Origin: Pedinophyceae sp. YPF-701
Lineage: Eukaryota; Chlorophyta; Pedinophyceae
Assembly: GCA_916048055.1 (NCBI GenBank)
Contig: CAJZHL010000010.1
Span: forward strand, 124,001 to 188,000
Direction: 5' to 3'
Length of the DNA: 64,000 bases
Shown piece after piece: positions 20,249-33,412 of the stretch. Below the pieces are notes generated by a model, which was not told where the DNA came from, ran no database searches, and saw only the letters and a program-made list of their open reading frames with translations. Within the stretch, counting starts at the first letter, position 1, and the number at the start of each line of letters is the position of its first letter. Both the position numbers and the translations under genes were made by a program.

Positions 20249-21614
20249 CTACTTCTTCTTGGGAGCCTCGCCCTTGAGGCCGTGCACGTAGCTCTCGTCG
20301 ATCGGCGCGCCCTCCTCGTACTCGAGCGGGAAGGGCCAGACCTTGCCCTCCTCCTCGAGCTGCTCGGGCGTCTTCTTCCAGTCGGGCAGGCCGAACGCCC
20401 AGTCCCAGAAGTTCTGCTCGCCCCATGACAGACCCGGGCGCGTGCGGTACGTCATGTACGGGTACTCGGGGTCCGGCTGGCGGCGCAGCTTCTCCGCGAT
20501 CTTCCACGTGTGCGCGTACTCGTGGCTGCGCGGGCGGAGAGACACGAGACGAGACGAGATGAGACGAGCGCCAGGGTGCAGTGCAGGAAAAGTAAAAGCA
20601 GCGCAGTGCGGGAACGCGGTTGGTGCCCGCAGCTAGGCCGGCGCGCGGCCGGGGAGGCCGAGAGGAGCGCTGGGGAGGGCGGCTGCGGCGGGCGTTCGCG
20701 GCGAGCAGCGCGGTGCGGCGTTGTGCCAGTGGGTAGGCAGGGCGGTGGCGCGGTGGTGCAGCTACGGCGGTGCGCGGTCCGCGAGGGTGCAGGAAGCACG
20801 GGAGGGCGCAGCTGCGGCGGGACACCGCGGGAACAGGCACGGGCGCGCGGGGGGAGCGAGGCGGGGGTACTCACTCGACAGCGTAGAGGGTGCCGAAGAT
20901 GCAGAGCGGGATGGAGGCGTACATGACCCACTCGTACACCTTGACCTTGGACTTGGTCTCGTTGAAGAGCTCGCGGAACCGGAACCAGAAGAACGAGTCG
21001 TCCAGGCCGTCCATGCCAAAGCGCGGAGCAAACTTGTTGATGTAGTCGCGCTGGGCGCGCTCGCGCGGGCCCGGGAACCCGCGCGGGACGTAGTTCACGG
21101 GACCCCACTTCGTCATCAGGCCCGTGGACTTCTCGTTGCGCACGCTGCGGACGCGGAGAGCGGCGGCGGGGCGAGGTGGGGGGCTGTGCGGCGGTGTGCG
21201 GCGGAGCCCGGCGCGCGGAGAGACGCAGAGAGGGCCGGGGGGCGTGCGGGGGTGGGGGGGGCGCGCGGGAAGGACGCGGGGCGCGGTGGGGAGGGTGCGT
21301 ACAGGTTGTTGACGTAGGCAGGCCACTTGCGGACCTCCCGGGCGTGGCCCGCGACGTCAGTGGTGGCGTTCCGGGACTGCTGGGCGAACTGGGTCGCCAG
21401 CCATAGCCTGCCGAGCGCGGCCCTGCAGCGTACGGGGCGGGGAGCTGGTGCTTGAGGAGTGGGGCCGCGGGCGTTGCTGCGGGGCGCTCTGGGGCCAGGG
21501 TGGCGCTGGCGGCGTGAGGGCGGAAGTGGTGTGCGCGGGGTCGGGCGGCGCGGCGGTCCGCGGGGCGCCGCAGGGGTCGGCGCGGGGCGAGGAAAAGGAG
21601 TTGGGGAAAGACAT
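20249..21614 (-). CDS. COX6A: Cytochrome c oxidase subunit 6A-like, N-terminal exon uncertain
   Basis: Three exons are clear: 21422-21303, 21144-20875 and 20525-20249, all joined in phase 2. They encode about 220 residues. The middle exon ends in a membrane helix (VMYASIPLCIFGTLYAV). The last exon continues with HEYAHTWK and the COX6A signature PEYPYMTYRTRPGLSWGEQNFW, equivalent to the YPHxxIRxKxFPWG block of the family. It is a subunit of mitochondrial complex IV. It is oddly long: about 110 residues precede the helix and about 40 charged residues follow the signature, whereas the plant protein is about 100 residues. The first coding exon could not be fixed; candidate ATGs are at 21614 and 21829. 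An ESSS-like complex I subunit was considered but fits worse. Confidence 0.62.
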
Positions 21615-21829
21615 GGCGCGAACGGGCGCGCGGGGCGCACGCGGGCGCGGCTGTACGTATCGTAGGTGAGAATGGAAGAGGAGGTCGCGAGACGAGGGTG
21701 CCGCTCCGCGTGGGCTGCGGCTGCGCGGGCAGGAGACACGTCGCGAGGCAACAGGGGTGCCCGCAGCGCCCCCGCGTCGCGCGTGCCGCCACTCCACGCG
21801 CCGTTCGGCCGTGAGGTCGGTGCATACAT

Positions 21830-22277
21830 GCCGGCGCGCGTGTCACGGACTCGTTTGTACCGCCGGGCGCGCGGGAGGCAAAGTGCCGGTTACGACGTGG
21901 ACCTGGCCCCGCGCCCACAGCGGCGCACGGCCAACGAACGCGCGACGACGCAGACGCCAACGAGAAACCACGGCGCAACGCACCTCGACTCGCCCGCGGC
22001 CCTCTGCATCCTGCCTCAACCTCTCTCCTTCTCAGCACTCCTCGTCCCCGCCTGCGTTCCCTTATTCCAGAGCGCAGGCAGTCCACCGAGGGCACCTCCG
22101 ACACCAGAGTGCCCCACCCGCCAGCCCCGGCCCGCCCTCCACGCCACCGAGCGACCGCGGGCCCGGCCGGCGAGCTACTCGCACACGCCTCCGGCGCCCC
22201 CGACACACCCCCGCAGGGCCCGTCCCGGCCGCCCCTGATCGCGGAGGCGCGCCCGCGGGGCCCTCCAAACCAGAGGG
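21830..22277. other. Divergent intergenic region
   Basis: This is the upstream region shared by the COX6A-like gene and ATAD3, both for mitochondrial inner-membrane proteins. A C- and T-rich stretch (22010-22070) precedes ATAD3. No TATA-like element is clear. Confidence 0.35.
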
Positions 22278-24755
22278 ATGCTCGGGAGACTCGGAGCGCG
22301 CGCGGCTGGCCGCTGGGCCACCGCGGCAGCGGCCGCTGCAGCCTGCGCGGCCGGTGCGGGCGGCGTCGCGCTCGCGAAGGACTCGTTCAAGGACTACTTC
22401 GACCCCGAGGCGCTCGAGCGCGGCGCGAAGGCCCTCAAGGAGATCGAGAAGTCCAAGAATGCCAAGTCGGTGCGCGCCCGCGACCCACGCCCCAGGTCGC
22501 ACGGAGCACCCTGAACCCTCCAGGCGCGCATCGCGCCGCGCTGAGCCCGCGTCGAGGCCCCTGCGCGGCGTACCCGTCTCCCCGATCCGCTGCACCAGCA
22601 TCTGCGCCGCGGCATCGCGCCGCGCGGCCCGTCCCTCGCGCGCAATTCCGAGAGCCCTGAGGCGGCGCGGGCACCACGGCCGCGGACCGGCGTCACGGGG
22701 CGGGTTTCTGCGTCGCGCGCAGGTCCTGGAGCTCGCAAAGGAGCAGGAGAAGGCGCGCGCCGCGGAGGCCGGTCTGAAGGCGGCGCAGTCGCAGGAGCAG
22801 GCTGCGCGCATCAACCTGGAGTCCGAGAGGGTGCGCGCAGAGGAGCAGAGGAAGACAAACGACCAGATGGCGCAGCGGCAGGCCGAGATCAAGCGCTACG
22901 AGGACGAGCTCGCGCGCAACCGCGCCGCCGCGCAGCACGAGAAGGAGCGCGAGCGTCAGGTGGGGCCCGCGCGACCTACCCTGTGCGCCCGCCGCGCCGC
23001 GCACGCACCGCTCGGCCGCGCGCCCGCGCCGCGAACTCGCCTGGCCTCCGCGCCACCGCCCCGCGCGTCGCGCCGACGCCCCCCCGCCGCCAGCCGCGCA
23101 CACGTGCGCCGACCGCCGTCGCCGCCCGCGCCGCGCCCGCAGGTCGAGCTGGTGCGGCTGCAGGAGGAGAGCGAGCGGCGGCGCGAGGCCGAGAAGCTGC
23201 GCATTCAGCAGGAGATCGAGGCCGAGCGGCGGCGCACGGAGGAGTACCGCGCAGAGCAAAAGCGCAAGGTGCAGGCGCAGCGGGCGCTGGCGGAGGCCGA
23301 GGGGCGCATCAAGGAGCGCCGCGAGAACGAGGACGTGTACCGGCGCGAGATGGTGCTCAAGTACGGCGAGGAGACGAAGAAGGCGATCGCGGTGGCGCAG
23401 GCGTGGTTGTCGGGGCTGGGGTCGGGCGTGAACGAGCTGATCGAGCACGCGGACAAGGGGCTGGTGTTCGTGTCGGGGCTGGGGCTCGTCGCGGCGTTCG
23501 TGTACGGCGCGCGCGAGGGGACGCGCGTCGCGGGGCGCGCTATCGAACGGTACCTCACCATTCCCAGTCTGGTGCGCGAGAGCAGCTACACGCGGCCGTG
23601 GGACTTCGTCAAGCGGTCGAAGCAGGTGCGCGGGCGCCCGCGGTATCGATCGCTGAGGGGCGGCACCGGCGCAGCTGCGCATGAACGTGGACACCGCCTC
23701 GCTCTCGATCTTGAACACTGAACTGAATTGAAGGATATCAATTGATTGAACAACATGGTTTCGATGAATGAAAAATGAGAAATGGTCCGATTCGTCGCGC
23801 AATCGACCGGCGCCCGAACCGCCTTCCTAACAATAACTCCCCAACCCTCCTTCCCGTGCAGGCCAACATGGCCAAGCCCGAGGCGATCTCGCGCGGCTTC
23901 AGCGACGTCGTGCTCCCCGCGCCCCTCAAGGAGCACGTCCAGCGCATGGCCGCGTCCACCGCCAACACCCGCGTCCACCGCGCCCCGTTCCGCCACATGC
24001 TCTTTTACGGCCCCCCCGGCACCGGCAAGACCCTCGTGGCCAAGAAGCTCGCGCGCACCTCCGGCCTCGACTACGCCATCATGTCCGGCGGCGACGTCGC
24101 GCCCCTCGGCGGCCACGCCGTCACCGAGCTCCACAAGCTCTTCGACTGGGCCGAGTCCTCCACGCGCGGGCTCATGGTCTTCATCGACGAGGCGGACGCG
24201 TTCCTCGGGCGGCGCGGCGCGGGGCAGTCCGAGGGCCTCCGCGGCGCGCTGAACGCGCTGCTGTTCCGCACGGGCGACCAGTCGCGCGACTTCGTGGTCG
24301 TGCTGTGCACGAACCGGCCGTCGGATCTCGACGCCGCGGTGCTGGACCGGATTGACGAGGCGGTGGAGTTCCCGCTGCCGGGCGAGGCGGAGCGGAAGCT
24401 GATGCTCGAGCTCTACATCGACCAGTACATCGCGAAGGCTGGGACGGAGGCGGGCGGCGCGGGGAGCGAGTCAGGGGGGGGGCTGTTGAGCAAGATCGGG
24501 ATCGGGCGCGGCGCGCCGGTGGCGATCAAGGTGGCCGGGGTCGAGGACTCGCACATCGCGGAGGCGGCGCGGCTGTGCGACGGGTTCAGCGGGCGCGAGA
24601 TCGCCAAGATGGTTGCGTCTGTGCAGGCGGCGTGCTATGGGAGCCACAACCTGACGCTGACGCCGGAGCTGCTGCTGGAGGTGGTGAAGCGGAAGGTGGC
24701 CGAGCACGGGAAGCGCGACCTGATGAAGGAGGAGGGCGCGGTCGTCTTCGGCTGA
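22278..24755 (+). CDS. ATAD3: Mitochondrial AAA ATPase ATAD3
   Basis: Four exons (22278-22469, 22723-22959, 23143-23625, 23862-24755), all phase 0, encode 601 residues, the usual length of the family. The N-terminus is short and Ala/Arg-rich, followed by KDSFKDYFDPEALERGAKAL, the conserved ATAD3 start. Residues about 65-235 form the long charged coiled coil. A transmembrane helix lies at about 249-268 (GLVFVSGLGLVAAFVYG). The AAA module has Walker A GPPGTGKT at 354-361, Walker B MVFIDEAD near 410-416, sensor region LCTNRP and the arginine-bearing LDRIDE. ATAD3 spans the mitochondrial inner membrane and is linked to nucleoid and membrane organisation. Residues 455-500 hold a Gly-rich insertion. 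The last intron contains an AT-rich island (23695-23790). Confidence 0.93.
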
Positions 24756-25405
24756 GTGTGACAGAAAAATGGAACATCAAGTTGCACGGTGCACAAAGAA
24801 CTCGAGTTGTGGCGAACGCGTCGGACAGCGCACGTCGTCTTCGAGGCCAGCACGGCAACAGCGACTCGAGTCTGAACTGACCTGTTTGAACTGACACAAC
24901 AAACTCCCCCTTTATGCGGAACGAGAAAAACGCGCCTGCAACGTGGCCGACGAACCTGCCACCGCGCATCGCGCCGTGCACACAGACAAGCAGACCAAGG
25001 GCGCCACGCAAACAGTGATCGGGTGACAGCCACTGCGCGTTCCCGGCGTCGTAAGTCACAGGCACGTGGGCGGGTCCCGGCGCCCCGCCGCGGGCCAAGA
25101 GAGCGGCGGTGGGGGAATCACCGCCGCTCAAACCCGCGCCGAAGGCACCGCCCACGGCCCTGCGTCGCTGCGCGGCCGCTCGCCTGCGCCAGGTTCCCGT
25201 TCCTAGCACACGCATCGCCCGCGCAGCACCACGCCGCTACATCACTCCTCGTCGCATGCATCTAGTGTATCGTGCGGCCGTCCGCACCCTCCCGCCGTCC
25301 CCGGGAGTCCAGGCCGCCGCCGGCGTCCCCTCCGGTCCGCCAGCGCTTGGATGGTTCTATGTAGTGTGTAAACAGTAAGGGGAGGTGCGTGGGATCGCGG
25401 GGCGC
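24756..25405. other. Convergent intergenic region, no gene seen
   Basis: 650 bases between the 3' ends of ATAD3 and GOGAT. No convincing coding frame or repeat was seen. The part next to the ATAD3 stop is locally AT-richer, as expected for 3' untranslated sequence. Confidence 0.4.
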
Positions 25406-28400
25406 TCAGAGCGCGGCGCCGGCGCCCTCGAACGACTCGATGCCGCCGACGACGCCGTTCGGCACGTGCTGCACGCCCTTCTTCGCCTTGAGGAACGCAT
25501 TGATCTTGTCGGCAGCGCCGCGGCCCTCGTTGATGGCCCACACCACCAGCGACTGCCCGCGGCGGCAGTCGCCCGCCGCGAACACGCCCTCGACGCTCGT
25601 CGCGAACTCGCCGTACTCGGCCGCGAAGTTCGACCGCTGGTCGCGCGACAGCTCCAGCGCGTCGGCGAGGCGGTCCTCCGGCCCCAAAAAGCCCAGCGCG
25701 AGGAGCGCCATGTCGGCCTCGAGGACCTCCTCCGAGCCCGGGACCTCCTTCATGTTCATCCGGCCCGTCTCCGCGTCCTTCTCCCACTGCACCTCCACGA
25801 TCTCGATGCCCCGCAGGTTGCCCTCGCCGTCGCCCAGGAAGCGCTTGGTCATCACGTGGTAGCGGCGCGGGTCCTTCCCGAAGCGGTGCGCGGCCTCGGC
25901 GTGGCCGTAGTCCACGCGGTAGATGCGCGGCCACTGCGGCCACGGGTTGTCCTTCGAGCGCGACGGCGGCGGCATGTCGAGCAGCTCGAGGTTCACCACC
26001 GACGCGCACCCGTGCCGCAGCGACGTCCCGATGCAGTCCGTGCCCGTGTCGCCGCCGCCGATCACCACCACCTTCTTCCCCGCCGCCGAGATGAACTTCC
26101 CGTCCGACAGATTGGAGTCGAGCAGGCTCTTGGTGTTGGCCGTAAGGAACTCCATGGCGAAGTGCACGCCGCCGAGGTCGCGGCCCTCGATCGCGAGGTC
26201 GCGCGGCTTCGTCGCGCCGGCGGCCAGCAGCACCGAGTCGTACTCGGCGTACAGCGCCTTCGGGTCGACGTTCTGGCCCACGTGTGCGTTGGTGAAGAAC
26301 CTGACGCCCTCCGCGGCCATGAGGTCGACGCGGCGCTGCACGACCTCGGTCTTCTCGGCCTTCATGTTGGGCACGCCGTACATCATCAGCCCGCCGATGC
26401 GGTCCGCGCGCTCGTACACGTGCACCTCGTGGCCCATCTTGTTGAGCTGGTCCGCGGCGGCCATGCCAGCGGGCCCGGAGCCGACGATCGCGACCTTGAG
26501 GCCCGTGCGCGTCGCGGGCGGGCGCGGCCGCATCCAGCCCTCCTCGTACGCGCGGTCGATGATCGAGCACTCGATCGACTTGATCGACACCGGGTCCTGG
26601 TTGATGCCCAGCACGCACGAGCCCTCGCACGGCGCGGGGCACACGCGGCCGGTGAACTCCGGGAAGTTGTTCGTCTCCATCAGCCGGTTGAACGCCTCCT
26701 GCCAGCGCCCCTTGTGCACCAGGTCGTTCCACTCCGGGATCCTGTTGTTCACGGGACACCCGGTGTGGTCCTGGTGGCAAAAGGGCGTGCCGCACTCCAT
26801 GCAGCGCGCCGCCTGCGTGTGCAGCTGGTCCGCGGCGTCGCCCGTGCGCGTCGTCGAGTGCTGCTGCACCTCCTTCCAGTCGCCCAGGCGCTCCTCCGGC
26901 GCGCGGTAGTCGAGGGCCTTGCGGTTGTACTCCAGGAAGCCGCGCGCCTTGTTCGCGGAGCCAGACGGCACGATCTGCGGGCGGCTGGCCTCCCAGGTCG
27001 CCGCGAAGCCGCTCACCGACTGCCCGGAGACGGCGCGGGCCTTGAGGGTCTCGAGGTCGCGCGCGGGGTCGCCCGAGGACGCCGGCGCGCCGTTGCCGCC
27101 GCCGTTGGTCGCGGGGGCCGCGGGGGCGTCCGCGGCCGTCGGCGGCGGCGCGGCGAGGCCCTTGGCGACCGAGTCGTTCGCGAGCTTCTCCGCGGCCTCG
27201 CGCAGCGCGCGGCGGTAGTCCCGCGGGAAGACCTTGGTGAACATCGGGAGGTACTCGTCCCAGTTCGCCAGGATGCGCTTGCCCTTCTCGGAGCCCGTCC
27301 AGCGCACGTGCTGCTGGATGTGCGCGCGCAGCTGGCTCGCGTCCGCGCTGCCGAACTCCGCCGAGTCGGCGTCGAACTTGAAGTGGTCCACGAGCTCCAT
27401 GTTGCAGAGCTTGGCGAAGCCGGGGGAGTCCTCGTCGGGCTCCTCGAGGACGTACGCGACGCCGCCGGACATGCCGGCCGCGAAGTTCTTGCCCGTCGTG
27501 CCCAGCACGATCGCGGTGCCGCCCGTCATGTACTCGCAGCCGTGGTCGCCCACGCCCTCCACGACGGCGATCGCGCCCGAGTTCCGCACGCAGAAGCGCT
27601 CCGCGGCGACGCCCGCGAAGTACGCCTCGCCGCTCGTCGCGCCGTACAGCGCCACGTTGCCCAGTACGATGTTCTTCTCCGCGGCAAACTTACTCCCCGC
27701 GGGGGGGTAAATCGCGATCTTCGCGCCCGACAGGCCCTTGCCGACGTAGTCGTTCGCGTCGCCCTCGAGCTCCAGCGTGATCCCGCTGCACGTGAACGCG
27801 CCGAACGACTGCCCGGCGTGCCCGTTGAACTTCAGGTGAATGGTCCCGTCGGGCAGCCCGGGCTTGCCGAAGCGCTTGGTGACCTCGTGCGAGAGCGTGG
27901 AGCCGACGGCGCGGTCGACGTTGACGATCGGGAGGTCGAGCGCGACGGGCAGCACGCGCGCGTCCTCGGGGCGCCCCGAGCGCGGCTTCGGTCCCTCGTG
28001 CGTCATCACCATGTCCGGGAGCGCGGGCTTGCACAGGTCGATGAGCTTGTGGTTGAGCGAGGACTCGAGGTCGTGGTTCTGCTTCTGCACGCACACCATC
28101 GGCTCGCCCGGGCGCAGCGTGCGCGAGTCGAGCAGCAGCTTGGAGAAGTCCAGCGATGCCAGCTTCGGGTTCGCGGCCTGCGCCTCGGGGTCGAGCTGCA
28201 GCGCGTCGGCGCGGCCGACCATCTCCTCGACGGAGCGGAAGCCCAGCTGCGCCATGATCTCGCGCATCTCCTCGGCCACCATGAAGAAGTAGTTGACGAC
28301 GTCCTCCGACACGCCCTCGAACTTGGCCCGCAGCTGCGGGTCCTGGGTCGCGATGCCGACGGGGCACGTGTTCGTGTGGCACTTGCGCATCATGATGCAG

Positions 28401-31400
28401 CCCATCACGATGAGCGGCGCGGTCGAGAACCCAAACTCCTCCGCGCCGAGCAGCGCGCCAATGACGCAGTCGCGGCCCGTCTTGAGCTGGCCGTCGATCT
28501 GGAGGACGGTGCGGCCGCGGAGGCCGTTGGCGACGAGCGTCTGGTGCGTCTCCGCGATCCCGAGCTCCCAGGGCAGGCCGGCGCCCTTGATCGACGTCCA
28601 CTTGGCGGCGCCGGTGCCGCCGTCGTGGCCCGAGATGAGCACGTGGTCGGCGTGGCCCTTGACGACGCCCGACGCGACGACGCCGACGCCGTTCTCGGAC
28701 ACCAGCTTGACGCTCACGCGCGCCGACGGGTTCGCCGACTTGAGGTCGTAGATGAGCTGCGCGAGGTCCTCGATCGAGTAAATGTCGTGGTGCGGCGGGG
28801 GCGAGATGAGCCCGACGCCCGGCGTCGACGAGCGCGTCTCCGCGATGTCGCCCACGACCTTGTGCCCCGGGAGCTCGCCGCCCTCGCCCGGCTTCGCGCC
28901 CTGCGAGATCTTGATCTGGATCTCGTCAGCGTTGGTGAGGTAGTGCGCCGTGACGCCGAAGCGCCCCGACGCGACCTGCTTGATCGCGGAACGCTCCGGG
29001 TTCTGCGAGCCGTCCGGGAGCGGCATCAGCCGCTTCGGGTTCTCCCCGCCCTCGCCCGTGTTGCTCTTCCCCCCGAGCTGGTTCATCGCGCGCGCCAGCG
29101 TCGTGTGCGCCTCGAGCGAGATCGAGCCGTACGACATCGCGCCCGTCACGAAGCGCTTCACGATCTCCGAGGCCGGCTCGACCTCGTCGAGCGGGAGCGG
29201 CTTGTTGCCCACGCTCTTGAACTCCAGGAGCCCGCGCAGCGTGATCTTCTTGGCGAGGTCGTTCGTGACCTTGGCGTACTCGTTGTACGCGGCGTACGAC
29301 TTCTTCGACGCGGCCTCCTGGAGCTTGGCGATCGCGCGCGGGTCGTTCAGGTGCAGGTCGGTCTTGGCGGCGTCGCCGCGGCGGTGGAAGTACTCGCCCA
29401 CGTGCGGGATCGCGTCGCTGACGGCCTCGCCGTACGCGTCCGCGTGCAGCCGGAGCGCGTCCGTCGCGAGGCCCTCGAAGCCCGCGCCGCCGATGCGCGA
29501 CGGCGTCCCCACGAAGCACACGTCAATCACCTCCTGCGCCAGCCCGAGCGCCTCGAAGATCTGCGCGCCCTTGTACGACTGCAGCGTCGAGATGCCCATC
29601 TTCGAGAGCACCTTCTGGATGCCGTGGTCGACGGCGTACAGGTACTTGTCGACCACCGACGCGCGCGTGGCGTCCTTGGCCACCAGCCCCTCGTCGGCGC
29701 CGCGCATGAGCACCTCGTACGCCATGTACGGGCAGATCGCGTCCGCGCCGTAGCCGACCATGCAGCAGAACGCGTGCACCTCGCGGGGCTCGCCGGACTC
29801 GACGATGATGCCCGCGTGCGTCCGCAGCTTGTCCTGGACCAGGCGGTGGTGCACCGCGCCCGTGGCGAGCAGCGGCGGGATCGCGACGCGCGCGGGCGAC
29901 GTCGCGCGGTCCGAGAGGCAGATGAGGCGGTTGCCGGCGTGGATCGCGTCGACGGCCTCCTGGCAGACGCGCTCGATGGCCTTGCGCATGCCCGCGGTGC
30001 CCTCGGCCACGTCCCACGTCGTGTCGATGACCTGCGTCTTCCACCCGCGCGGGCTCGACTTCTTGATCGCGTCCAGCTCGGGGATCGTCAGCAGCGGGCG
30101 CTCGAGCTCGAACCGCCCCGCCTGCTCCGCGTAGGGCGTCGGCGTCGTGATGTCCCCCTCGGGGCCGATCATGCACCGCAGCGACGTGACGACCTCCTCG
30201 CGGATGGGGTCGATCGCGGGGTTCGTGACCTGCGCGAAGAGCTGCTTGAAGTAGTCCGGAATCATCCGCGGGCGGCTCGACATGAAGGCCGGCTGCGCGT
30301 CGTTGCCCATCGAGCCGAGCGGGTCGTTCGCGGTGCGCGCCATGGGCAGGAGCTGCACGTCGAGCGTCTCGCGCGAGAACCCGAACGCGCGCATCTCGTC
30401 CTGGATGTCCTCGAGCGTCTGCGGCGCGGCCAGCTCCGGGATGGCCAGGTCCACGCCGGCGTCCCTGGCGAACTCCTCGAGCGTGATGGTGTGCTGCTTG
30501 ACCCACTCGCCGTACGGGAACGCCTCCGCGACGCCGGACTTGAGCGCCTTGTCGCGCACGACCTGCGCGTTCTCCAGGTCCACGAGCAGGATGTTGCCCG
30601 GGCGCAGGCGCCCCTTGTGCTTGATGTCCTCGGGCTTGATGTCCACGACGCCGACCTCCGAGGCCATGATGATGCGGTTGTCGTACGTCTGGTAGTACCG
30701 CCCCGGGCGCAGCCCGTTGCGGTCGAGCGTCGCGCCGATCGTGCGCCCGTCGGTGAACGTCACCAGCGCGGGGCCGTCCCACGGCTCCATCACCGCCGAC
30801 ATGAACCGGTAGTAGTCGCGGCGCGCCTGGTCCATGTTCTCGTTGCGCTGCCACGCCTCGGGGATCATCAGCATCATCGCCTCCGCGGGCGTTCGCCCCG
30901 ACCGCACCAGCAGCTCCAGGACCGTGTCATACGACCCCGAGTCCGACGTCTCCGGGGGCACGATCGGGAGGATCTGCTTGAGCTCGTCGTCCGAGAGGTG
31001 CAGCGAGGAGGGGCGCATGTTGCCCTCGCGCGCGCGCATCCAGTTCTTGTTCCCGCGCAGCGTGTTGATCTCGCCGTTGTGGCCCATCATGCGGAACGGC
31101 TGGGAGCGCGACCAGTTCGGGAAGGTGTTGGTGGAGAAGCGCGAGTGCACGAGCGCGAGGTACGCCTTGCAGTCCGGGCGCCGGAGGTCCGCGTAGTACT
31201 CCGAGACCTGCTGGGGCGTGAGCTGGCCCTTGTACACAATGGTGCGGCTCGAGAGGGAGCAGAAGTAGACGTCGTCCTCGCCCCAGCCGTGCTCGCTCCT
31301 CAGGCGGCCCTCGGCCATCTTGCGCGCCACGTACAGGTCCCTCTCCACCGTGGTCTCGGCCTGCGCGCGCAACGAGACAAAACACAAGAACATTAATTAA

Positions 31401-33331
31401 TTAAGTAAAACAAGTCTCGTGAGAAACCGGTGCCGTTGACATCGGCGCGCACGGTACGCCCCGCACGGCACACCGCGGCGAGCGAATCCACGCACGACAT
31501 TTGCCCCGCATCGCGCGCGTGACCCTCACGTTGGGAATGGCGACGTAGAGCTGCTTGATCGTGGGCTCGACGTCGAGCGCCGACTTCCCGAGCATGGAGC
31601 CGTCGACGGGGACGTCGCGCCACCCGAGGACGTCCATGCCGCGGCTGGTCAGCGTCTCGTCAATCACGCGCTGCGCCGTGGCAGCCTCCTGCGCGTCCTT
31701 GGGGAGGTACACCATGCCCACCGCGTACTTGCCCTGCTCCGGGAGGTCGATGCCGAGGCCCTCCTGCGCGCGGAAGGGGGGGCGGAGGGCGCCCGCGTCG
31801 GCGGCGGAGCGGGGCGCGAGCGCTGCGTGGCAGTTGAAGCCCGTTCCGCGGCGTCCGGCGAGATATTCGTTGCGTGTTGCAGGCGCGACGTGGATGAGGT
31901 AGTGTCAGAGGGGGTCGCACCTTGGCGAGCGTGGAGAAGAACTCGTGGTCGATGGAGAGCATGATGCCGGCGCCGTCGCCGGTCGCCTCCTCGCAGCCGC
32001 ACGCGCCACGGTGCGACATGCGGACGAGCATCTCCAGGGCCTGCGTCACGCACGACCTGCGAGCACGCCGCCAGCGCGGGCGCGAATCAGCGACGGACGC
32101 CCGCAAGATCCGCCCTGGAACCACCGCGGCGCTACACACGCAGCGGGCCGCTGCCGCGGCACCGCGCGGCCGGCGGCGGCCGCGGCCGCGCGTTCCGCAC
32201 AGACCGCGGGCTGCGCGAGCCGCGGCGGCCGCCGCCGCGCCGTCTCAGCAACGGCCGCCTTCATGTAACGGCGGTGGTTGGTCATTAGGCAGCCGCCGCG
32301 GCGGCGGGACGGGCCGGGGGCGTGCGCGGCGCTCGGAGGCGAGGAGGTGCCGCGGCGGCGCGGGGCCGGCGCGAATAGGGCGCGGGAGGGCGCGCCGCGG
32401 CGCGTTGCGGGGCGAGACAGGGCGCGGCGGCGTGGCCACGCACCGGTGGGGCTTGCGGTCCATGTGGGCGATGAATCCGACGCCGCAGGCGTCGCGGTCG
32501 TTCTCGGGATTGAACAGACCGGCGGCGTCCGGGGTGCCGTTGTGAGCCTCCGCCACGGGAGCCTGCGGAAGAAGGGTGAGCAAGTGGTTGATGGTGAGAT
32601 TCCAGAGGTGGCGGGCGAGGGCGTGGGGGCGCGGACAGGGGAGTGCGCGCGCCATGCGGCGCGAGGCGTGTCAGGGGCGGGTGTTGCGGGGCGGTTGGCG
32701 CGGCGCGGGGCCGGGGGCGCGGCGCGTCGAGGGCTGCCCTACGGGGGAGGTGGGGCGGCCGCGCGGGCTCGTGCGGGGCGCAGGGGGCGGTTGGCGCGGC
32801 GCAGGGTGGAGTGTGGGGGAGATCGCGCGCGGGGAGTGGGGAATGCTGGTGCCCGCGCGGCCGCGCGGCCCGCGCGACGGGCAACCGAGTGGTGCAGCCG
32901 CATGGTCCCGAATCGCGTCGTGGGCGTGAATGTGCCTTAGCTGGCGCTGGGCGGGGGTAGCTCAGATTCAATGCGATGGGATTCTCGCGGAATAGGGAGC
33001 ACCCGGGCCGCGAGGGCGCGGCGCTCGCCTGCCCTCACGCCCTCTGTGGGTGCCTGCCGAGCCGGCTCGCGCGTCGTGTGTTGCGGGCGGCGCTCACCTG
33101 GCGGGCCTCATTATCGTTGGCGATCTTCTTCTGCACGAGGGTGCCGCCGAGCGGCGTCGAGGCGCCCGGGACGCGCCCCTTGGCCGCAAGGCCGCTCAAC
33201 AGCTCACGGGCGTCGCGAGGAGCCTTTCCCCTGCTCCCCGCGACGCGCACGCGCGTGTTGCGGTTCTTCGAGATCCTGGGACGCCCGATCCCGGGCGCCC
33301 CCGCCGTGACGTTTCCTGTCGTCGCGCGCAT
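25406..33331 (-). CDS. GLT1: NADH-dependent glutamate synthase (fused GOGAT)
   Basis: Exons 33331-33098, 32562-32444, 32056-31921, 31763-31530 and 31360-25406 encode 2225 residues. Exon 1 is a 78-residue Arg/Ala/Gly-rich targeting leader. Cys104 in DACGVGF is the nucleophile of the class II glutaminase domain (about 104-510). The central and FMN-binding synthase domains follow, with the 3Fe-4S cysteines in [13 protein letters not shown] near 1228-1240, then the GXGXG-rich beta-helix. The NADH-oxidising small-subunit part begins near 1710, with [17 protein letters not shown] and [12 protein letters not shown] for 4Fe-4S clusters. Dinucleotide folds are at [13 protein letters not shown] and [12 protein letters not shown]. 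It makes two glutamates from glutamine and 2-oxoglutarate in the plastid GS/GOGAT cycle. The final exon of nearly 6 kb has no interruption. Confidence 0.96.
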
Positions 33332-33378
33332 TGCGTCGATGCCGTCCAGCGCACGGGAATGAGCCGGAACGACACGAA

Positions 33379-33412
33379 GTAACCCTTGATAGGTTACCAC
33401 ACACGTATATAA
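33379..33412 (-). promoter_or_regulatory. Possible GOGAT core promoter element
   Basis: About 75 bases upstream of the GOGAT start, the minus strand reads cttatatacg (TATA-like, 33405-33412). Between it and the ATG lies a palindrome-like gtaacccttgataggttac (33379-33397). Both are AT-rich against a very GC-rich background. The role is inferred from position only. Confidence 0.35.

Noticed and set aside
25385-31396. A 2003-codon open frame antisense to GOGAT
   Set aside because: It mirrors the GOGAT exon exactly, is dominated by Arg, Val, Leu and His, and shows no domain. The GC-rich third positions of GOGAT remove stop codons on the other strand. It is a shadow.
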